Assembly: GCA_013399305.1 (NCBI GenBank)
Contig: VXAI01000035.1
Coordinates: 2,682,110-2,746,109, forward strand
Source of the DNA: Rostratula benghalensis
Lineage: Eukaryota; Chordata; Aves; Charadriiformes; Rostratulidae
Length of the DNA: 64,000 nucleotides
Direction: 5' to 3'
This document shows, one piece after another, positions 36,063 through 49,499 of this stretch. The translations under genes were made by a program, and so were the position numbers. Under the pieces are notes generated by a model. It did no database searches and was not told the origin of the DNA. It worked only from the letters and a program-made list of their open reading frames with translations. Within the stretch, counting starts at the first letter, position 1. The number at the start of each line of letters is the position of its first letter.

Positions 36063-38180
36063 ATCTGCAGGATGAGTCAGTGTCACCTGCAGTAAAAATG
36101 ATTCAAGGTTATGGGGTGTTTTGACAGTTGGATTCTGTGATGTGGATGTGTTATGAATACCTACTTGGCAAGGCAAAGGGGAGAAGAATGCAAGGATGGT
36201 AAAATCGCAGTAATCTCCAAAAATAAAGATGCAAGGGACTCTGGGTTCGCTGCTGGAGGACAAGAAGCAGTAAGAATGTAAAAGCACAGCCTACTTGTTG
36301 GACAGATTATCCAGTTGTATTTGAATCTGGTCCTGGCAATTAAAGGCGGTAGGCCCTAATTGAAAAGAAATAAAGCCAGACTGGTGATGGTGTTGGGTAG
36401 CTTGAGTCTGGGTCTGCACTTTTCCTGCTGCTCAGCTCCATCCAAGGGGGTTGTTAGCTCCATGCTGGGATTTTCTGGTGTCTGTCAGTGCTGAAACGTA
36501 TTCATTGAAGGAGATGGTGCTGGTGTCAGACATCCACATGCAGGGTTCTCACAGTCTGGTTGTTCTGCAAAGACTAGTTCTTTTATTGACTTTTTACTGA
36601 AGATTGGCATGCATTTCCCAAAGAAAATCTGGACACCCAGCCCGAAAATAGCCAAAGACAACTGGCTTCTGAGTAGTTTGCAGCCCGTCTGTGGCCTTAG
36701 AGGAAACAAATCTGTTCATGAGCTTCTGGTGAGCCAATCCAATATGTGACTCTGTCCAGTGTTTTACACCTTCTCTTAGCCCAAAGCTTTGACTAGTTCA
36801 CAAAATCACCCAAAGTGCAACTTCTGTCATAAATTTGGGTAGGATTTAGGAGGTCAGTGTGGCACTGTACCCTTCTGCTGGATGTGGCTCCTCCAGGTAA
36901 ATCTCACAGTGGGATTTTGGATATGCAACCTGTAGTAGCCCATGGCTTGGTCTGAGCTATATCAAGCAGCTGAAGCTCTGCTAGACTGGGCTGTGTTCTT
37001 GAAATTCTGATGTGTCCACATAACTGATGAGAAATATCAACAGAACTCTGTGTGTGTACACAAGTGAAGGGGATTGATGGTTGTATAACTCAGCCACCTG
37101 CTACAGGTCTGTGCACTAGGGAAAAGGAATGAGTAGCACCATGTACAGTGAGACACAGAGGTGTAAATCATTTGTGATGTCTGTGTCTACCAGCTTTTGG
37201 AAGAGGTGGGACTCCAGCTGAGTGGGAATTGCTGCCATGGCAGAGCTTTCAGTGGACTGAGGCAAGGTGTCTGTGTTTCACTGCTCTTCAGAAACTGGTC
37301 TGTCCTTGGCTTCAGGCTGCATTTTTATGTGACATCAAACAAATCACTTAACCTCTCTGGGCATTGTTGCTTAAAATGGAAGCGCCAATATTCTTGCCAA
37401 CATTTGTGAGCTATCACTGGATTAATGGATAAAAATTGCTGTATAAAGTGTAAGCATCATTTATGATCTACTTTATCTTGTTTACTTGCAAATTAGCTGG
37501 GCTACCTTGAAGTGTCACAACTGCCAAAGTGTTAGAGGAGACCTCCTGTATTTGCCTGAGTCAAGATAGCCCCAAAATTAAGATCACCTCCTATAAATCC
37601 TTGAGACTGTCTTAGAAACATACACTAAATAGGATTTATTTAGTGTTTAAAGTTTGATGTAGTGCAAAACTACACTTTCTTTAATGGACTTTGTGATCTC
37701 CATGCTTTCAAAAAGTGTTTAGGAAGATGAGAGCATTGACACTGACAGCCGTAGCCATCAGGAGCAAACCTGGGCAGGCAGAGGAAGAGAAACCACATTG
37801 TTGTACTTCCAAATAACCTGTCTTCTGCTTTAGTTGTTTAATTCCTTGGATCTTTGTCTTCAGCCTTCTGTTTTTAAGTGAACTCTTCCTGTGCATTTTT
37901 GTTCTCATTACAACATTTAGAATTAAAATATTATCAAACTACTTTGTAGCTGCATTTACTGAGAAAAAGAACCTTAATTGAAAAGTGGTAAATTGTCACA
38001 AAGGAAGGAAAAGTGTGTTAAAGGGAAGGTAATTCAGATTACTCCACATAGGAGGAGCAGCACACATATGGACAGGTACCGAAGATTAGTTGATGTGCTA
38101 GCATTTCCCTGTGACAAGGCATTTCTCCTCCCTAGCTCAAACAATATTTAGATCCATATGTATTGGAGGAGGAGGGGGAA

Positions 38181-38207
38181 GTCATCTTGTGTTCTCGTCA
38201 AGATGAC
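38181..38207. repeat. Perfect inverted repeat, 9-bp stem with 9-base loop
   Basis: GTCATCTTG (38181-38189) and CAAGATGAC (38199-38207) are exact reverse complements around TGTTCTCGT. The surrounding sequence is unremarkable. Confidence 0.88.
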
Positions 38208-41001
38208 ATCTTTCTTTACGCACGTGTGTGCTTAGAATTAGCCATCCACACTGAACCATGTCCATTGGACTTGCTTGTTTCTGAGGGTGCCCCAAATGCT
38301 GTTTTTCTGGCGTGTACCTGTGTCCCCTTGCTTTGCTGTCATGGAATCACCACCACCTGGTCCTCCTGCTTACAGCTACGCTGTTTCCATCCTGGAGCTG
38401 ATGATGCTCAGCCCTCTGACAGTGCGTGGAAGTGGGAAGTTTTGCTGCCAGGTTTGTTTCATGTCTACAGCATTTGTACCAAAATGGTTGTTTGCTGTGC
38501 TGTTCAGACACATCCTCCCTTATTAGACAGGCACTATTTCAGGGTGACTTGAAAGTCTTGCACTGTTGTTCTGAAGCACAACGAAAAACGCACGGCCTGT
38601 GGTTCTCAGCCAAAATAGCCCATAGAAATAAGGAACCAGTGGGGAAGAGTAGTGAGGCCGAGTTGTGGCAACCCATCTGAGAAATCTGCCTCGTATCAGG
38701 GCATCACAGTGCTGGGCACCTTACAAACATGTAGTGATGACCTGGCTCTGAGGTTTTTAATTCTCTGCTAGATGCTGATAGCTGAGAAGTGAGAAGCACA
38801 AAGATGCAGAACAAATCTTTTGAGTCTCGGTCTGTCTCTGTGTCTGCATGACTCTCTCTGCTATTTCTTCTTCGAGCCTCTTGGGTGTACTGGTAGAACC
38901 ATATTTTCTCACTGCTGGAAAAACTTTGTGTGGCCAACTCAAGCTGTGATTGGCAATGGCTGCCTGAGGTTGTCCCTCAAAAGCTTGCTGAGGTTTGCTT
39001 AGGGCAGGGAAGGGCTGGGGCAGGAAAGAATCAGTAGCTGGTGGTGTTGTCTTAGGCCAAGCACTGTCATCACAAAACCCTTGGGCTAAGCCAGGAGGAG
39101 GGTGTTGGGGTGTTCCTTTGGATTCCTTAAGTCACAATGGTTGTCCGCTTTGCTGCCTGCTTGTGTTAGTGGGCTCCCCTGTTATCCCATAATCCCTTCA
39201 GACACTTGAATTTGTCTGCTTGTCTGCCTAGATGGTGGGGGGTGTGGGGGAGGCCGCTTGTTTCACAGGCAGTCATGGTCTTTGAATGCAACTTTTTACC
39301 CTAATGTGACAAAAAGGAGGCACAAAGCCAGAAATAGCATGCTGTGCTGTTTATTGCTTGATTTATTTGTGGCCATGTCTGTCACACAGATGCCAACTTG
39401 TTTTATCTTCATTTATAATAGCCCAAAATGTTTCACCTGGACTGATCTACAGTCCTAGGCCAGACAGAGAGGTTCCACAGGGAGATTTTTCTTAGCATGT
39501 GGCTTGTTGCTGTGATTTCTTTTTTTTTTTCTTTTAACCCCTGCTTTCCTCTCTGACCTTAAGTTCGTTTGTAAAGCTGTGCATGTTTTCAGTGCACAGT
39601 TTGGATAATTAAAAATAGCTGCTTGCGGCGCTTGGCTTCTGTGCAGTCTTTTATCAATAGCGCCTCTGAGAATACCTTGTGTTTGGATGAATGGTTTTAA
39701 ATAGAGTGGTGAGGACTGCATGGAAGACAAATCAAACAGACCTCTTTCACAGCAATCCTTTTTGCTTTACAATGCCTAGAAATGATTATTAAACTGAAAA
39801 CAAAACATGCCAATATTTGCAATTTAATATATCTTTGTTAATCTTGTTTTCTGCTTATTTTATTTATTTTTTTTCTTACTGATTGAAAAGTTGTGCTCAC
39901 AGAAATTTGCCATCCAGGACTGGTGCAGGACATGCAGGACCTGTAATAGGGAGTCTGCCCCAGGGGCCCAATCTTGTTATTCTGTTCCTGTGATAACCCA
40001 GTATAGTGGGCTTAAAGAGATGGTGCCAGAAGACAGAAAGCCACCAGTGAATGTTGCTACCTAATCTCCTTCAGTGATTATCTTAGGCTCTGAAACTGAA
40101 GATGTTATATCCCATTAGAACTAGAATTCCTGTTAAAAAAACCCCAACCAAAACATGCATGTACTTATGGCTAAAGTAACAGTCTAATTTCTTTTCTCCC
40201 TTTCTGCAGAAACTTCCTCCTTCCTCTTACCTCAGCTCTTGGGAATATGTGTTCATTATTTCTACTGGAAATCCATATAGTGTTTAAAATCTTTGACTGA
40301 TCCATCTGTTTTGTTCCTGTGCTATTTATTTTGTTTAAATATACTTTCCCATGCTTTTACTTCTTCATCTCCTCTCTATATTAAACAGTTCAGGCTCAAG
40401 AAAGGAGATGGAAGGATGTACGAATTGCTATTGTCTGTGATGTGCTCAGCCTGTGAATTAAAAATTTCAAAGTCTTTGTTCTGGTACATTTCATGAGCAA
40501 TGCGTTCTCTTCAATAAGGTTGTGTAGCTGTAAAGGGAAATATTTCCCCTCTTTATGCACAATTTTTGGAACATACTGATTTTTGTATGTTATTTCTCAG
40601 AAAAATCACATGTGCGTATCAGTATCTTATTTCTTAAAAAAAACCCCAACAAATCCAAACCAGGTGAGGTTATTATGAGCATGCAGAACATTGCATTAAC
40701 TTTTTATTTTTAAAAGAAAAAAAAATTTTCCCACAGGAATAGCCACCTTACAGTAGCAGAATAGACCTTTGCCCCTGTAGTGTTGTGCTGTAATCATGAC
40801 CTGCCAATGTGCACATGTAACGTTCTCCAGTGCAAAGCTTACTGACTTTTGAGGGAGCTTCTGTCCTGAGGAGGAGCTTGAAATCAAGGCTGGGATGGTT
40901 CTCTTTAAGCATATACACACACTCAAAAGTAGGGAACAGTCCTTGGTGTGTGTGTGGGTCTGTGTAACAGGTAATTAAGTTGCATGTTACTGCACTATCA
41001 A

Positions 41002-41017
41002 TTTTTTTTTTTTTTTT
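41002..41017 (+). repeat. T16 homopolymer tract
   Basis: An uninterrupted run of 16 thymines followed by CCTC. The following TTTGACAG is acceptor-like, but no exon could be supported after it. Confidence 0.88.
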
Positions 41018-41180
41018 CCTCTTTGACAGACTTGGTGAGGTCTAAACCATTGATGTTTTGAGTCCTGCAGTTATAGATGGGTAACACTGTAGGTTTGTTA
41101 CTGTCCTAAGTCTTCGTGACAATTCTTTCAATTTACCTCTGGTGAATGTCTGATGCTGACTTTCTCGATTTAAATTAGAT

Positions 41181-41412
41181 TCATAGAATCATTTAGGTTG
41201 GAAAAGACCCTTGGGATCATCAAGTCCAACCATCTGCCTTACTCTAGAAACTCTTTCCCGACACCATATCCCCCGACAGCACATCTAAAGGACTCTTACA
41301 CACATTCAGGGATGGAGACTCAACCTCCTCCCTGGGCAGTCTATTCCAGTGTCTGACCACTCTTTCTGGGAAAATTTTTTTCCTAATGTTCAGCCTAAAC
41401 CTACCCCTAAAA
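41181..41412 (-). mobile_element. CR1 LINE fragment, third type
   Basis: A reverse-oriented CR1 tail starts with tcatagaatcatttaggttgg and continues aaaagacccttgggatcatcaagtccaacc. This wording differs from the other copies in the window and fits another CR1 subfamily. Further in, gggatggagactcaacctcctccctgggcag and ttccagtgtctgaccactcttt are the usual CR1 coding-end sequence. It is frame-damaged and truncated to about 230 bases. Confidence 0.9.
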
Positions 41413-41944
41413 TTTTGGAGAAGAAAAAATATTATGCACCAATTGAAGAGTACCTATGAAAGCATTGCTTGGAATGAATGAAAGCCGGTGTGTGGGGTGT
41501 GTGTTTGAAATTAAGCCATAGTGACATTTTTGCACCATTTTTCTTACCTAGGGTCTGTTTTGCAGTCATACTGTGGAGAAGTGAAATGAGAATTTGGTTA
41601 TGGGTGAACAGCTGCAGCAATAAATTCTCGTGGAGGGGGGGAAGCCTTCATGCATGTGTACAAATAACACATGAAGATATGGACTGGGCTGTCTCCCAGG
41701 TTTTGTTTCCTAGAGAAAAGTATATTACATTCATTGATGGTATGGCTTCGTTCAGAAGTATCAGCTTTCCATTACTGCTTGCATTCAAGAGCAGGCAATG
41801 GAGTTTTAGGATTGCTCTGACTCTTATTCCTGTGTTAATCACCAGATAGCTGTCTGTCTGGCGTATATGTGGGTTTTGGTGTCAGTCTTCACTGTTTATC
41901 TTGAATTTAAATGGGAATTCAATATATAATTGAGACCTGAAACT

Positions 41945-42200
41945 TTCTAAGCGCTGACACAGCGGCAGTGCCCAGCTCTTCTCCTGATCTGACGGGCAGC
42001 ATATAAGAAGCTAAATGAATACTAATGTATTCCTGCCGACCAGCAGCTTGGTTTACTTGTCTCTTTCACCTCCTGCAACGAAGTAGGAGCTTTCTGGCTG
42101 GGTCATTAATAAAACAGCCAGTGGGTGATTTATTTCACCCAAAGTACTAGTTGGTCATTGTGTCTCCAGTGTCAGCAGTGAATGGCTTTTCTGCTGTTGT
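41945..42200. other. CpG-retaining patch, candidate conserved intronic element
   Basis: CpGs at taagcgctg, cagcggcag, gacgggc, tgccgacc and caacgaag stand out from the CpG-poor surroundings. The patch also has TGGGTGA-TTTATT-TCACCCA, a 7-bp inverted repeat at 42122-42141, and GGTCATTAATAAAA. No repeat or exon was recognised, so a conserved regulatory role is a guess. Confidence 0.25.
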
Positions 42201-43873
42201 CATGGCCTCCCCCTTAGTAATGAGAAGGATTTGGGAGGGTGTGAAGGACTAGTTTCACGGGGAACTTGCTTACCCACACGTCTTGCTCCTATTGTTCTTA
42301 TTGTGCAGTTTTCAACTGAACGCGAGTCCTCTTTTCCTGGGAGACACCAAGACCGCCCAGGGCTTTTGGTAAGAATGCAGGGACCTTGTCACATCCCTCA
42401 TGGTGTAGATTAAACTGCTATGGTCAGTACAAAAGAATTTATTTTTTTAAAAAATGTTATTTCCAGACTGAAGAAGATGAATGGTGTCTGTCCTTCTTCC
42501 TGGTTTGGAGGCTATCTTACCAACTATCTCTGCATGTGTAATGCCTTTATGGCTCCAAGTCTTGGCTTTATTTGGGCTACTATGGAAAAAAATTGCTGAT
42601 GGATTGCCTGTCAGTCTTAGGAAAATGAATTATTTAGAGTAACAAAGTTGCTCTAGAGTCTCATTTAAGCTTAAACCAAACAATATTCACACAGTGAGCA
42701 GGAAAACATGATCATCTGGTCTGAATTAAGTTAAGATCTTCCCCCAGAGAGCATCAAAAATGGGTTTAAGTTAATTGTTCTGGATTTGGACCACTCTTCA
42801 GTTGAGTTAACAGACCTCAGCTAGCGGGAGAATTTAGTTCAAAGTTAAACAGCTCAGCAGTGAACTATGATGAGACAAAAAGTTTCCTGGCACCTCTAGG
42901 CAGATAAACTTCTGAAAGAGATCTGAAGGCTGTAATGCACGTATGGATTAGACCAGCAGATTTTATTAGAAAAATGAATGGGCTCCCTTCTGTTGCTAAT
43001 TTTGGTATGTCATAATCTTTACTGCTTACTTGTGGCCATTTAAAAAGAAATCTGGAACAAGTCCTGGTTCTAGCACACTCATTCCCTCTGCTGTAGTTTT
43101 AGTGGAAGCTGCTCATCCTGGTGGCTGCTGAACTAGCCAAAAACGTTCTGCACATTTTTCATCATGGATACACCCTTGTAAGCAGGTGATTACAGGTCTA
43201 AAGAGGCAAGTGCATGTTCTCAAAGGCTTCTGTGCAGTGGGCATTTCTATGTACGCAGATGAATTTTTATGTTTTCTCCTCTCTTGATTTTTTTTTTTCC
43301 CTTCCCAGGCACATTTTTGTCATCTGCTGTCAAAAAAATTGCCTTTTCATTAAGACACTAAGTTTAAAAGATACTGAAAAGCTCAAACAACCATTTCAGC
43401 TGGTATGAGCAATTACAGATATTTCCAGACAGCGAAATGACAACCTCGGTGAAGCTTGGACAGTTGCTACATAAATGTTAATCAAGAGGGACACAGGCAG
43501 ATTCCTGAATTATTAAAAATGCAATAATGTTTCTGGAGCCTTGATATGCCCTGATGAACCATGCTTAGGGAACAGATTTTGCCCATCCTAGGGTCTCTTA
43601 TCTGGTTCAGCAGAGTAAGAACCCAGCAGTCTCCTCTCGTTGCCTTTCATCAGTTGGAACATCTTTTCAGCTTTGAATTTCTGAGGCTGTTTCACTGCTT
43701 GTGCTGTCGTTCCCCCTCCCACCCTTCCGCTTTGTTTGCTTGACAAGAAGAAAAGGCAGAAAGTGAAGCATGCAGCCACATTTCCATAAGCTTAGACAAA
43801 CTATTTCTTCCTCCTTCTTTCTACCCCAGACAGGGTGCTTATAATTAGCCATCCCTGCTGTGGTTGAAGCAGA

Positions 43874-43893
43874 TTTTTTTTTTTTTTTTTTTT
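43874..43893 (+). repeat. T20 homopolymer tract
   Basis: An uninterrupted run of 20 thymines within intronic sequence. Confidence 0.9.
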
Positions 43894-45912
43894 GTAGAAG
43901 AAAGCTTTGGTGGTTTCTTACCAACAGTGAAAACTAAAACAATTTCAGTTCATCAGTGATTTGGGAAATACTTGTTAGCCCCATAATCCAGGCAAATAAA
44001 TTTCTTTGGCCACATTTGTTGGAAATACTGGAGCAGAGACCACGTGGTACTTTTCCCCTTCCTGCTGAGATCAGACAGTGCTGGCAGCATTTGGTGTCTT
44101 GAAGCTGAATGCAGAATTAAAACCTTCTTAAAAAACCAATCTATTAAAGTGGCACTCACTTCTCACTAAGAGAACTCATTACACTGTTTAATGGTTGGGT
44201 GGGATAATCTGAGCTTCTGCTTTTAACTAAAAGTGGACCCATGTTGCAGAATGTAGGCCTGGGTTGAGAAGGGTGTTTTGTGCATGTATTTGAAGTACCC
44301 CTGGAACTGACAGTATTGAGCTATTGGGTTTTGCCCAAGGAGTGATTCTAGTGTTGAAAAACAGAAGAAAGAAGTGGTGAAACAAGACTTAAAGGAAATT
44401 TTATTTCCTACTAGGAAAGTCTAGAGTCTAAATGGTATTGCAGACTTTTCCTGTTAAGAATTTTAAAGCAACTCTTTGGTGGTAAGATGTGGAATACATA
44501 ATTATTAACCTTTTCGGCTGAGTGATCAAGAGAAGTTATTTCTGTCACTGTTATTAATACGTGCTATGTCATTATGCTGTCTTGTAAGGAGCTAAGATGT
44601 GATCTAGCTTTCTTCAATCCTGTAAAGTTTATCCTCTCATCCTTTTGTAGCAGAAAAGGAGAGGAAAAAATGCGTTGAAAGATATGTACATAGACCCTGA
44701 CTATGAAAGTCATGTTGCGTTGGAGCAGGCAAAGGGACAAGTCCTTGGAAGTAATGCACAAAATTTACCTGTGATTTAATTTAGACAATTGAGTGTAGTA
44801 CAAGAGCTTGTTGATGTAAGAAGTTGAGTGTACAACTCTTGAGCTCCAACTACAGTTCAGATATAGGGTGAATTCAAGACTTGTCTACATGTTGCCGCTA
44901 CAGCTTATGTCTATTTCTGCAAAAATTGAGCTATTTTTGCCATGCAATAGATTCTGAAAACTGTTGATTTCCATTTAATAGACGTAATATGAACACCAGT
45001 TTATTAAATCTGTTCCTTCTTTTTCAGTAACCAAGACAAGTGTGGTTATTTCCTGCTGTAAACATGAAATGGCATTCTTAAGTTCTATTTAATTATTCTG
45101 GAAAACCAGTTCTTTCTGGAAACTTAAACCACTGTTGAACTGAGCAATGGTTCAGAACTGCTTGGTCATTCTTGGGGGGTGGGAACCAGGATATCGAAAA
45201 ATGGATTTTACTTTCTTAAGCAGTAGAGATTCAAAATTTGGAAAGGTATCCAGTACTATGCCCAGTGCTACTTAAGCTTTTATTGAAGTAATTGAAATTC
45301 TTTTAAAGTCAGTCTACTACACAACAGATTTACCACTTAACTGAGTTTTAATTGACCTTTTTATTATTATAATGATGGGAATAATGCTCTGGTAAATGTA
45401 TTTTCCACTTGCTGATTTTGGTAATAAAAACAGCCTTAGATAGCAAAAGACAGAGAAATTCAGTTTCATGGAAATAGGCTGCCCTTCTCTTTTAAAGATA
45501 ACAGGGTCGTCTTTTAACCTTGGATGGTGCTCCCTAACTTGTTTCCTGTATTTTCTTCATTATGTTGGCTCCTTGCCTCGAAGAGGAGATGGCTTTTTAA
45601 TACAGACACTAAATTCCACCAACTCAGAATCTTTAAATCCAATTACTATGGTAGATTAGTTCTTGACTTTTTCTCTCTCTCTAACTTCAGCACCTGTGAA
45701 TCAAGTGTTTGTTTTTCATTGCAAGTTATTTTGCTCCGTTCAGAAGAAATTTTCTTTTTTTCTTATGCCTTAGCTCCCATTGTTAGAACAAATGTTAATG
45801 GTTTTACATAAAGCATCAGCTGGGCCCTTGCTGCTGTGCTTACAACAAGCTTTATCTTAGGAAAGTTGTGCTTGGAGACAAAGCAAAGGTTTACATTCTG
45901 GAGCTGCAAACG

Positions 45913-45961
45913 TGGCTGGAAAGTGGGTAATAATGGCTGGAAAATGGGTAATACTGGCTGG
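45913..45961 (+). repeat. 21-base tandem duplication
   Basis: The unit TGGCTGGAAAGTGGGTAATAA at 45913-45933 is followed directly by a copy with three differences at 45934-45954, then by a third partial unit TGGCTGG. It is a small minisatellite-like local duplication. Confidence 0.92.
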
Positions 45962-47213
45962 TGTTCAGTGCTGTCCAAAAGAACAACCCTTCCAGTTCCC
46001 CCACCCCCCACTCCCCTGGCAAAGGAACAGCAGTTATCAGTATAAGACAAGATTTTTGTATTGTATTTACCAGTTTGAGGACAAAGCATAAAATGATAAA
46101 CATAACCATTTTTAACCTTAATTATAATCTGGGAACATGCCATAAATTCTGAGAAAGATAATTGTCTTGTCCAGAAAAGATAACAATCCTTTATTCATTC
46201 TAGAAATGCCAGTTTTAAAGTATTTGGGCTTGGGCTGACACAGCTCATTGATGATGAGCAAAAAGATACTTATTAGACATCATGGTGGAATTTGGTTTTG
46301 AATTCTGACCTCTCAGTGTATTCCACAGGGTGCTGAACTTGGATTTGATTAATAGCACTCTTGTTGAGGCTCTTGGATGGGAGGATTTAGATTTTATGTT
46401 ATACTGATCCTCAAGTGGCACCAGAGCCTGGCTGGCTCCTAGCATCCCTAAATTTTAGGTGGGGGCTGCTCTGCTCTGTGCTATTTAGAAAAGTCAGTCC
46501 AGTGGCCACAAGTCACTGTAGTGCTATATAATATCATTCTTGCACATCTCTGGTGTACTTGGTCTTCTCCACACCTTCCCCAGCTGATTCTGTTCTCCCG
46601 AGGGGACTACGCAGCTGGGCATGACCAGCTTTGAGATGTAGTACTCACTTTCTGTGGCTCATTCTAGTTTAATCTGTAAAGTTTGGTAGAGAAAAGTGTC
46701 ACTATGATAAATTGTTTACCTAGCTAGCTATTTCTTTTAGTGCAGAACATGGTCGATGTTTAAGTGGACAGATTTTTTTTTTTTTGCCTCCAAAGTACCT
46801 TGCTTTACTCTAGCTTTTAAATGAAAACTTGATTTCAAAGCCAGTTTCTGCTGCAATTTATACTGAGAAGTCTCAGAAGTAGCTGGGACTGGATGTGCTG
46901 TGAATACATCAAATCAGATCCTTATTTGTGCTTCATTCCCTGGTATAGGAATTGAGCATCTGTTTTGACTGGCAAGTGTCCCTCAGCTGTATTCACACTT
47001 AAAAGATAATATGGGGGTTTGCAGACAAAAGAAAAGCATACAGACAAGATCTCTCCTACATGGAAAAATGTGCAAATGTCTTTACTGCTGGTAATAGGAA
47101 GAAATGGGGGAAAAAAGCCAAAAGCTATAGAATAAATTCCAGGAATGGTGGCATTTTTATGATTAGCAGTATAGCAATCTTATAGCCTGCTGACAATAAA
47201 TTGAAAGTTTTGA

Positions 47214-47247
47214 AAACCTCATTTGTTGTATAAGTTTAATGAGGTTT
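47214..47247. repeat. Perfect inverted repeat, 10-bp stem with 14-base loop
   Basis: AAACCTCATT (47214-47223) and AATGAGGTTT (47238-47247) are exact reverse complements. AT-rich sequence surrounds it. Confidence 0.88.
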
Positions 47248-47692
47248 AAGTACCAAATGAAAAATACTGCAGTTATTTTGGGAAAATATTTTAAAATTAA
47301 AAAAATATAACTAAAGCTTTAAAACAAGATTGTACTTCACTTAAATCTTAAACTTTGAGTATAGCAAAATGCAAATTGGAGGGAACTCAACAATATTTTT
47401 CCAATACCTTAGGTATAATTTAATTTCCAGTGTTTGTACACCTTTAATGGATGTGGTGTAGCCACAGTGTTTTACGCTTCTAGTTTTCACTGTTTTGGAG
47501 CAGGATGCTGCCCCTTTGTTGGATAAACTGAAGCGTGTTTTCTTAGCTCACTTTTTGTAAGTAACTTGCCCAAGGAGACCTCTCTGGATTTCCTTTGAGG
47601 GAGATCACAGCCTCGTACCGTCTTTCACTGTATGACTGCATCACAGCTGCAAAAAAGTGTGATTTTTGGAGTTTTTTTAGGTTTGGGTGGGG

Positions 47693-47712
47693 TTTGTTGT
47701 TGTTGTTGTTGT
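47693..47712 (+). repeat. Short TTG microsatellite
   Basis: About six TTG/GTT units in a G/T-rich patch. Confidence 0.8.
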
Positions 47713-47920
47713 GGTTTTTTCTTTGTTTGGGTTCTTTTTTTGAAATGCAACAAGATTAATTTTTACAGGGAAGCAAGCTTTATGTATATATACCCAATTA
47801 ATCTAGTTCATGGGAAAACCGAGCCCCTTCAAATTTTACAATTTACCATCCTGCCTTGCAAGGAAAAAAATATTACAACCATCTACTGCAAACATACTAT
47901 TTCAGATTTTTTTATTGTAT

Positions 47921-47940
47921 TTTAATCCATGTGGATTAAA
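47921..47940. repeat. Perfect inverted repeat, 8-bp stem with 4-base loop
   Basis: TTTAATCC, loop ATGT, GGATTAAA. It lies about 90 bases before the next hairpin at 48029. Confidence 0.86.
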
Positions 47941-48028
47941 TTCCCATTTGAGCTTAACTTTCTGAGTTTCACTGTTTCACTGAAATTCAAAGGTTCAAAT
48001 ACTTCAAATACTAATATCACACTGTCTG

Positions 48029-48049
48029 TTCTCCCTTCATAAGGGAGAA
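48029..48049. repeat. Perfect inverted repeat, 9-bp stem with 3-base loop
   Basis: TTCTCCCTT, loop CAT, AAGGGAGAA. A stable stem; no T-run follows it that would suggest a small RNA terminator. Confidence 0.88.
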
Positions 48050-49499
48050 GACTATCCCTGTATATATATTTACATACACACTTGCACATACACTAATTAG
48101 CTAATCAATCTGTTCTCAGAATTGTTTTAAACATATGCTCTTCCTTGTTTTGCTTTCATTTAATTTGTGTTTTCTTCTGGATATTCATCTTCACCGTGCT
48201 TTTTATTCCTGAGGAGCGGTTATAAAGAGAATGGCAACAGCACACTGATCACTGAATTCTTTTTAAAAAAGAAAGACGAAAGAGTGCTTGCTCATTTAGT
48301 GCGTGTTGCAAACTTTTCCAGGTTTTTAAGACCAGTTCAGCTTCACCAGGTTTGGGGAATTTTGGGGGGATTTTGCTGTACCTGTTGCTTCTATTATACA
48401 ACTTCTGTTGTATTCCTAGCTACTTAATCTTGTTGCTTGATGGGGAAAATACCAAGAGGGAGCTGGTACCCTAAGGTTCTCAACATTACTAATGTCCGAT
48501 TTTGAGCAGTTATTGACAGCAAAGTAAACACTGTGCAATTTTCCTAGTTGTAGTTAAGATTATGAAGTGAATTGTGTTTTAAAATAATTGAAAGCAAAGG
48601 CAAATAGATGTTGGAGAGAAATCTGCTCTTCAAATAAGATTTTATTCCATGCTTTGGAGAAGAGAGAAGATTGGAGGGTCTGCAACATCACTGAACAAGT
48701 GTCATGTCTCACCGGGTTTTGTGTCATGCTCAGATGTCTTTACCTTAGGGCATAAGTTGTCAGTACATCATGCAGAGAGAACGTAGCCTCATTTGAAAAC
48801 ATCTAGGAAAGAAAAACTTGTGTGGATGCATCACTATACACTTGCCTTTATAATTTATGCCTCTTTCTTGTTTCATTTCAAGCTGCCTTCAGCTCTGGTG
48901 GTGGTGAGGAGCTGAATCCCATTTTAATTCTCCTGTGTCTGTTTGAGGCTCTGCTTTTCAGCATGCGGTGATGGGGTGACCCAGATTCCCAGGGTTGTTT
49001 TCTGAAGACAGTGTTGATACCCTGCTTTCAAAGTCCTTGGTTTTGCAAGTCTTAGTCCAGCTAGACAAAGTTATTTTCTTTCCTGCTCATCAGCTTCTGA
49101 CAGGTGCACCTACCCGTGGTGGTTTAATATAGTTAGCATTAACTAGCAGCATGTGTGCCTGCATCTTGGTATGAATACAAATGGAAGTAACAGTTGGATG
49201 AAGGGGAGACAGGTGTGTTTAATAAAATATATCAGTGGGAGAAGGTGGAGAGAGAGGAATACGCCCACAGGCATAGGAGGCCCACGGTGGAGCCTGAGGA
49301 GCCGTGAAGCCAGGTAAGCTGGAGAGGGTTGGAAAAGCCAAATGGAAATAAGATGATGGGGGTGACTTCTCCCTGGTTATGAGCAAAAGGAAGAGGGAGT
49401 GGGAACAGATGGCTCTAAATTGTATAGCCCCCTGATGCTCTGTGCCTTTCTGGGATCAAACTGTGATTGACTTCTTATTTGAAGGTGGAACTGAAGCTC

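Larger units (their letters stand above)
36063..41180. other. Intronic sequence without recognised gene
   Basis: No exon or transposon was recognised in about 5.1 kb. It contains the hairpin at 38181-38207, short T- and A-runs (39522-39535, 41002-41017) and random short frames, one of 129 codons at 38163-38552 without family motifs. Confidence 0.55.

Noticed and set aside
38163..38552. 129-codon plus-strand frame
   Set aside because: Cysteine and leucine content looked exon-like at first, but the cysteine spacing does not fit a class A or EGF repeat and no paired splice sites were found.
41002..41035. T-run followed by TTTGACAG as an acceptor for a hidden exon
   Set aside because: The following sequence (acttggtgagg) gives a donor-like GGTGAG after only a few bases and no coding match.
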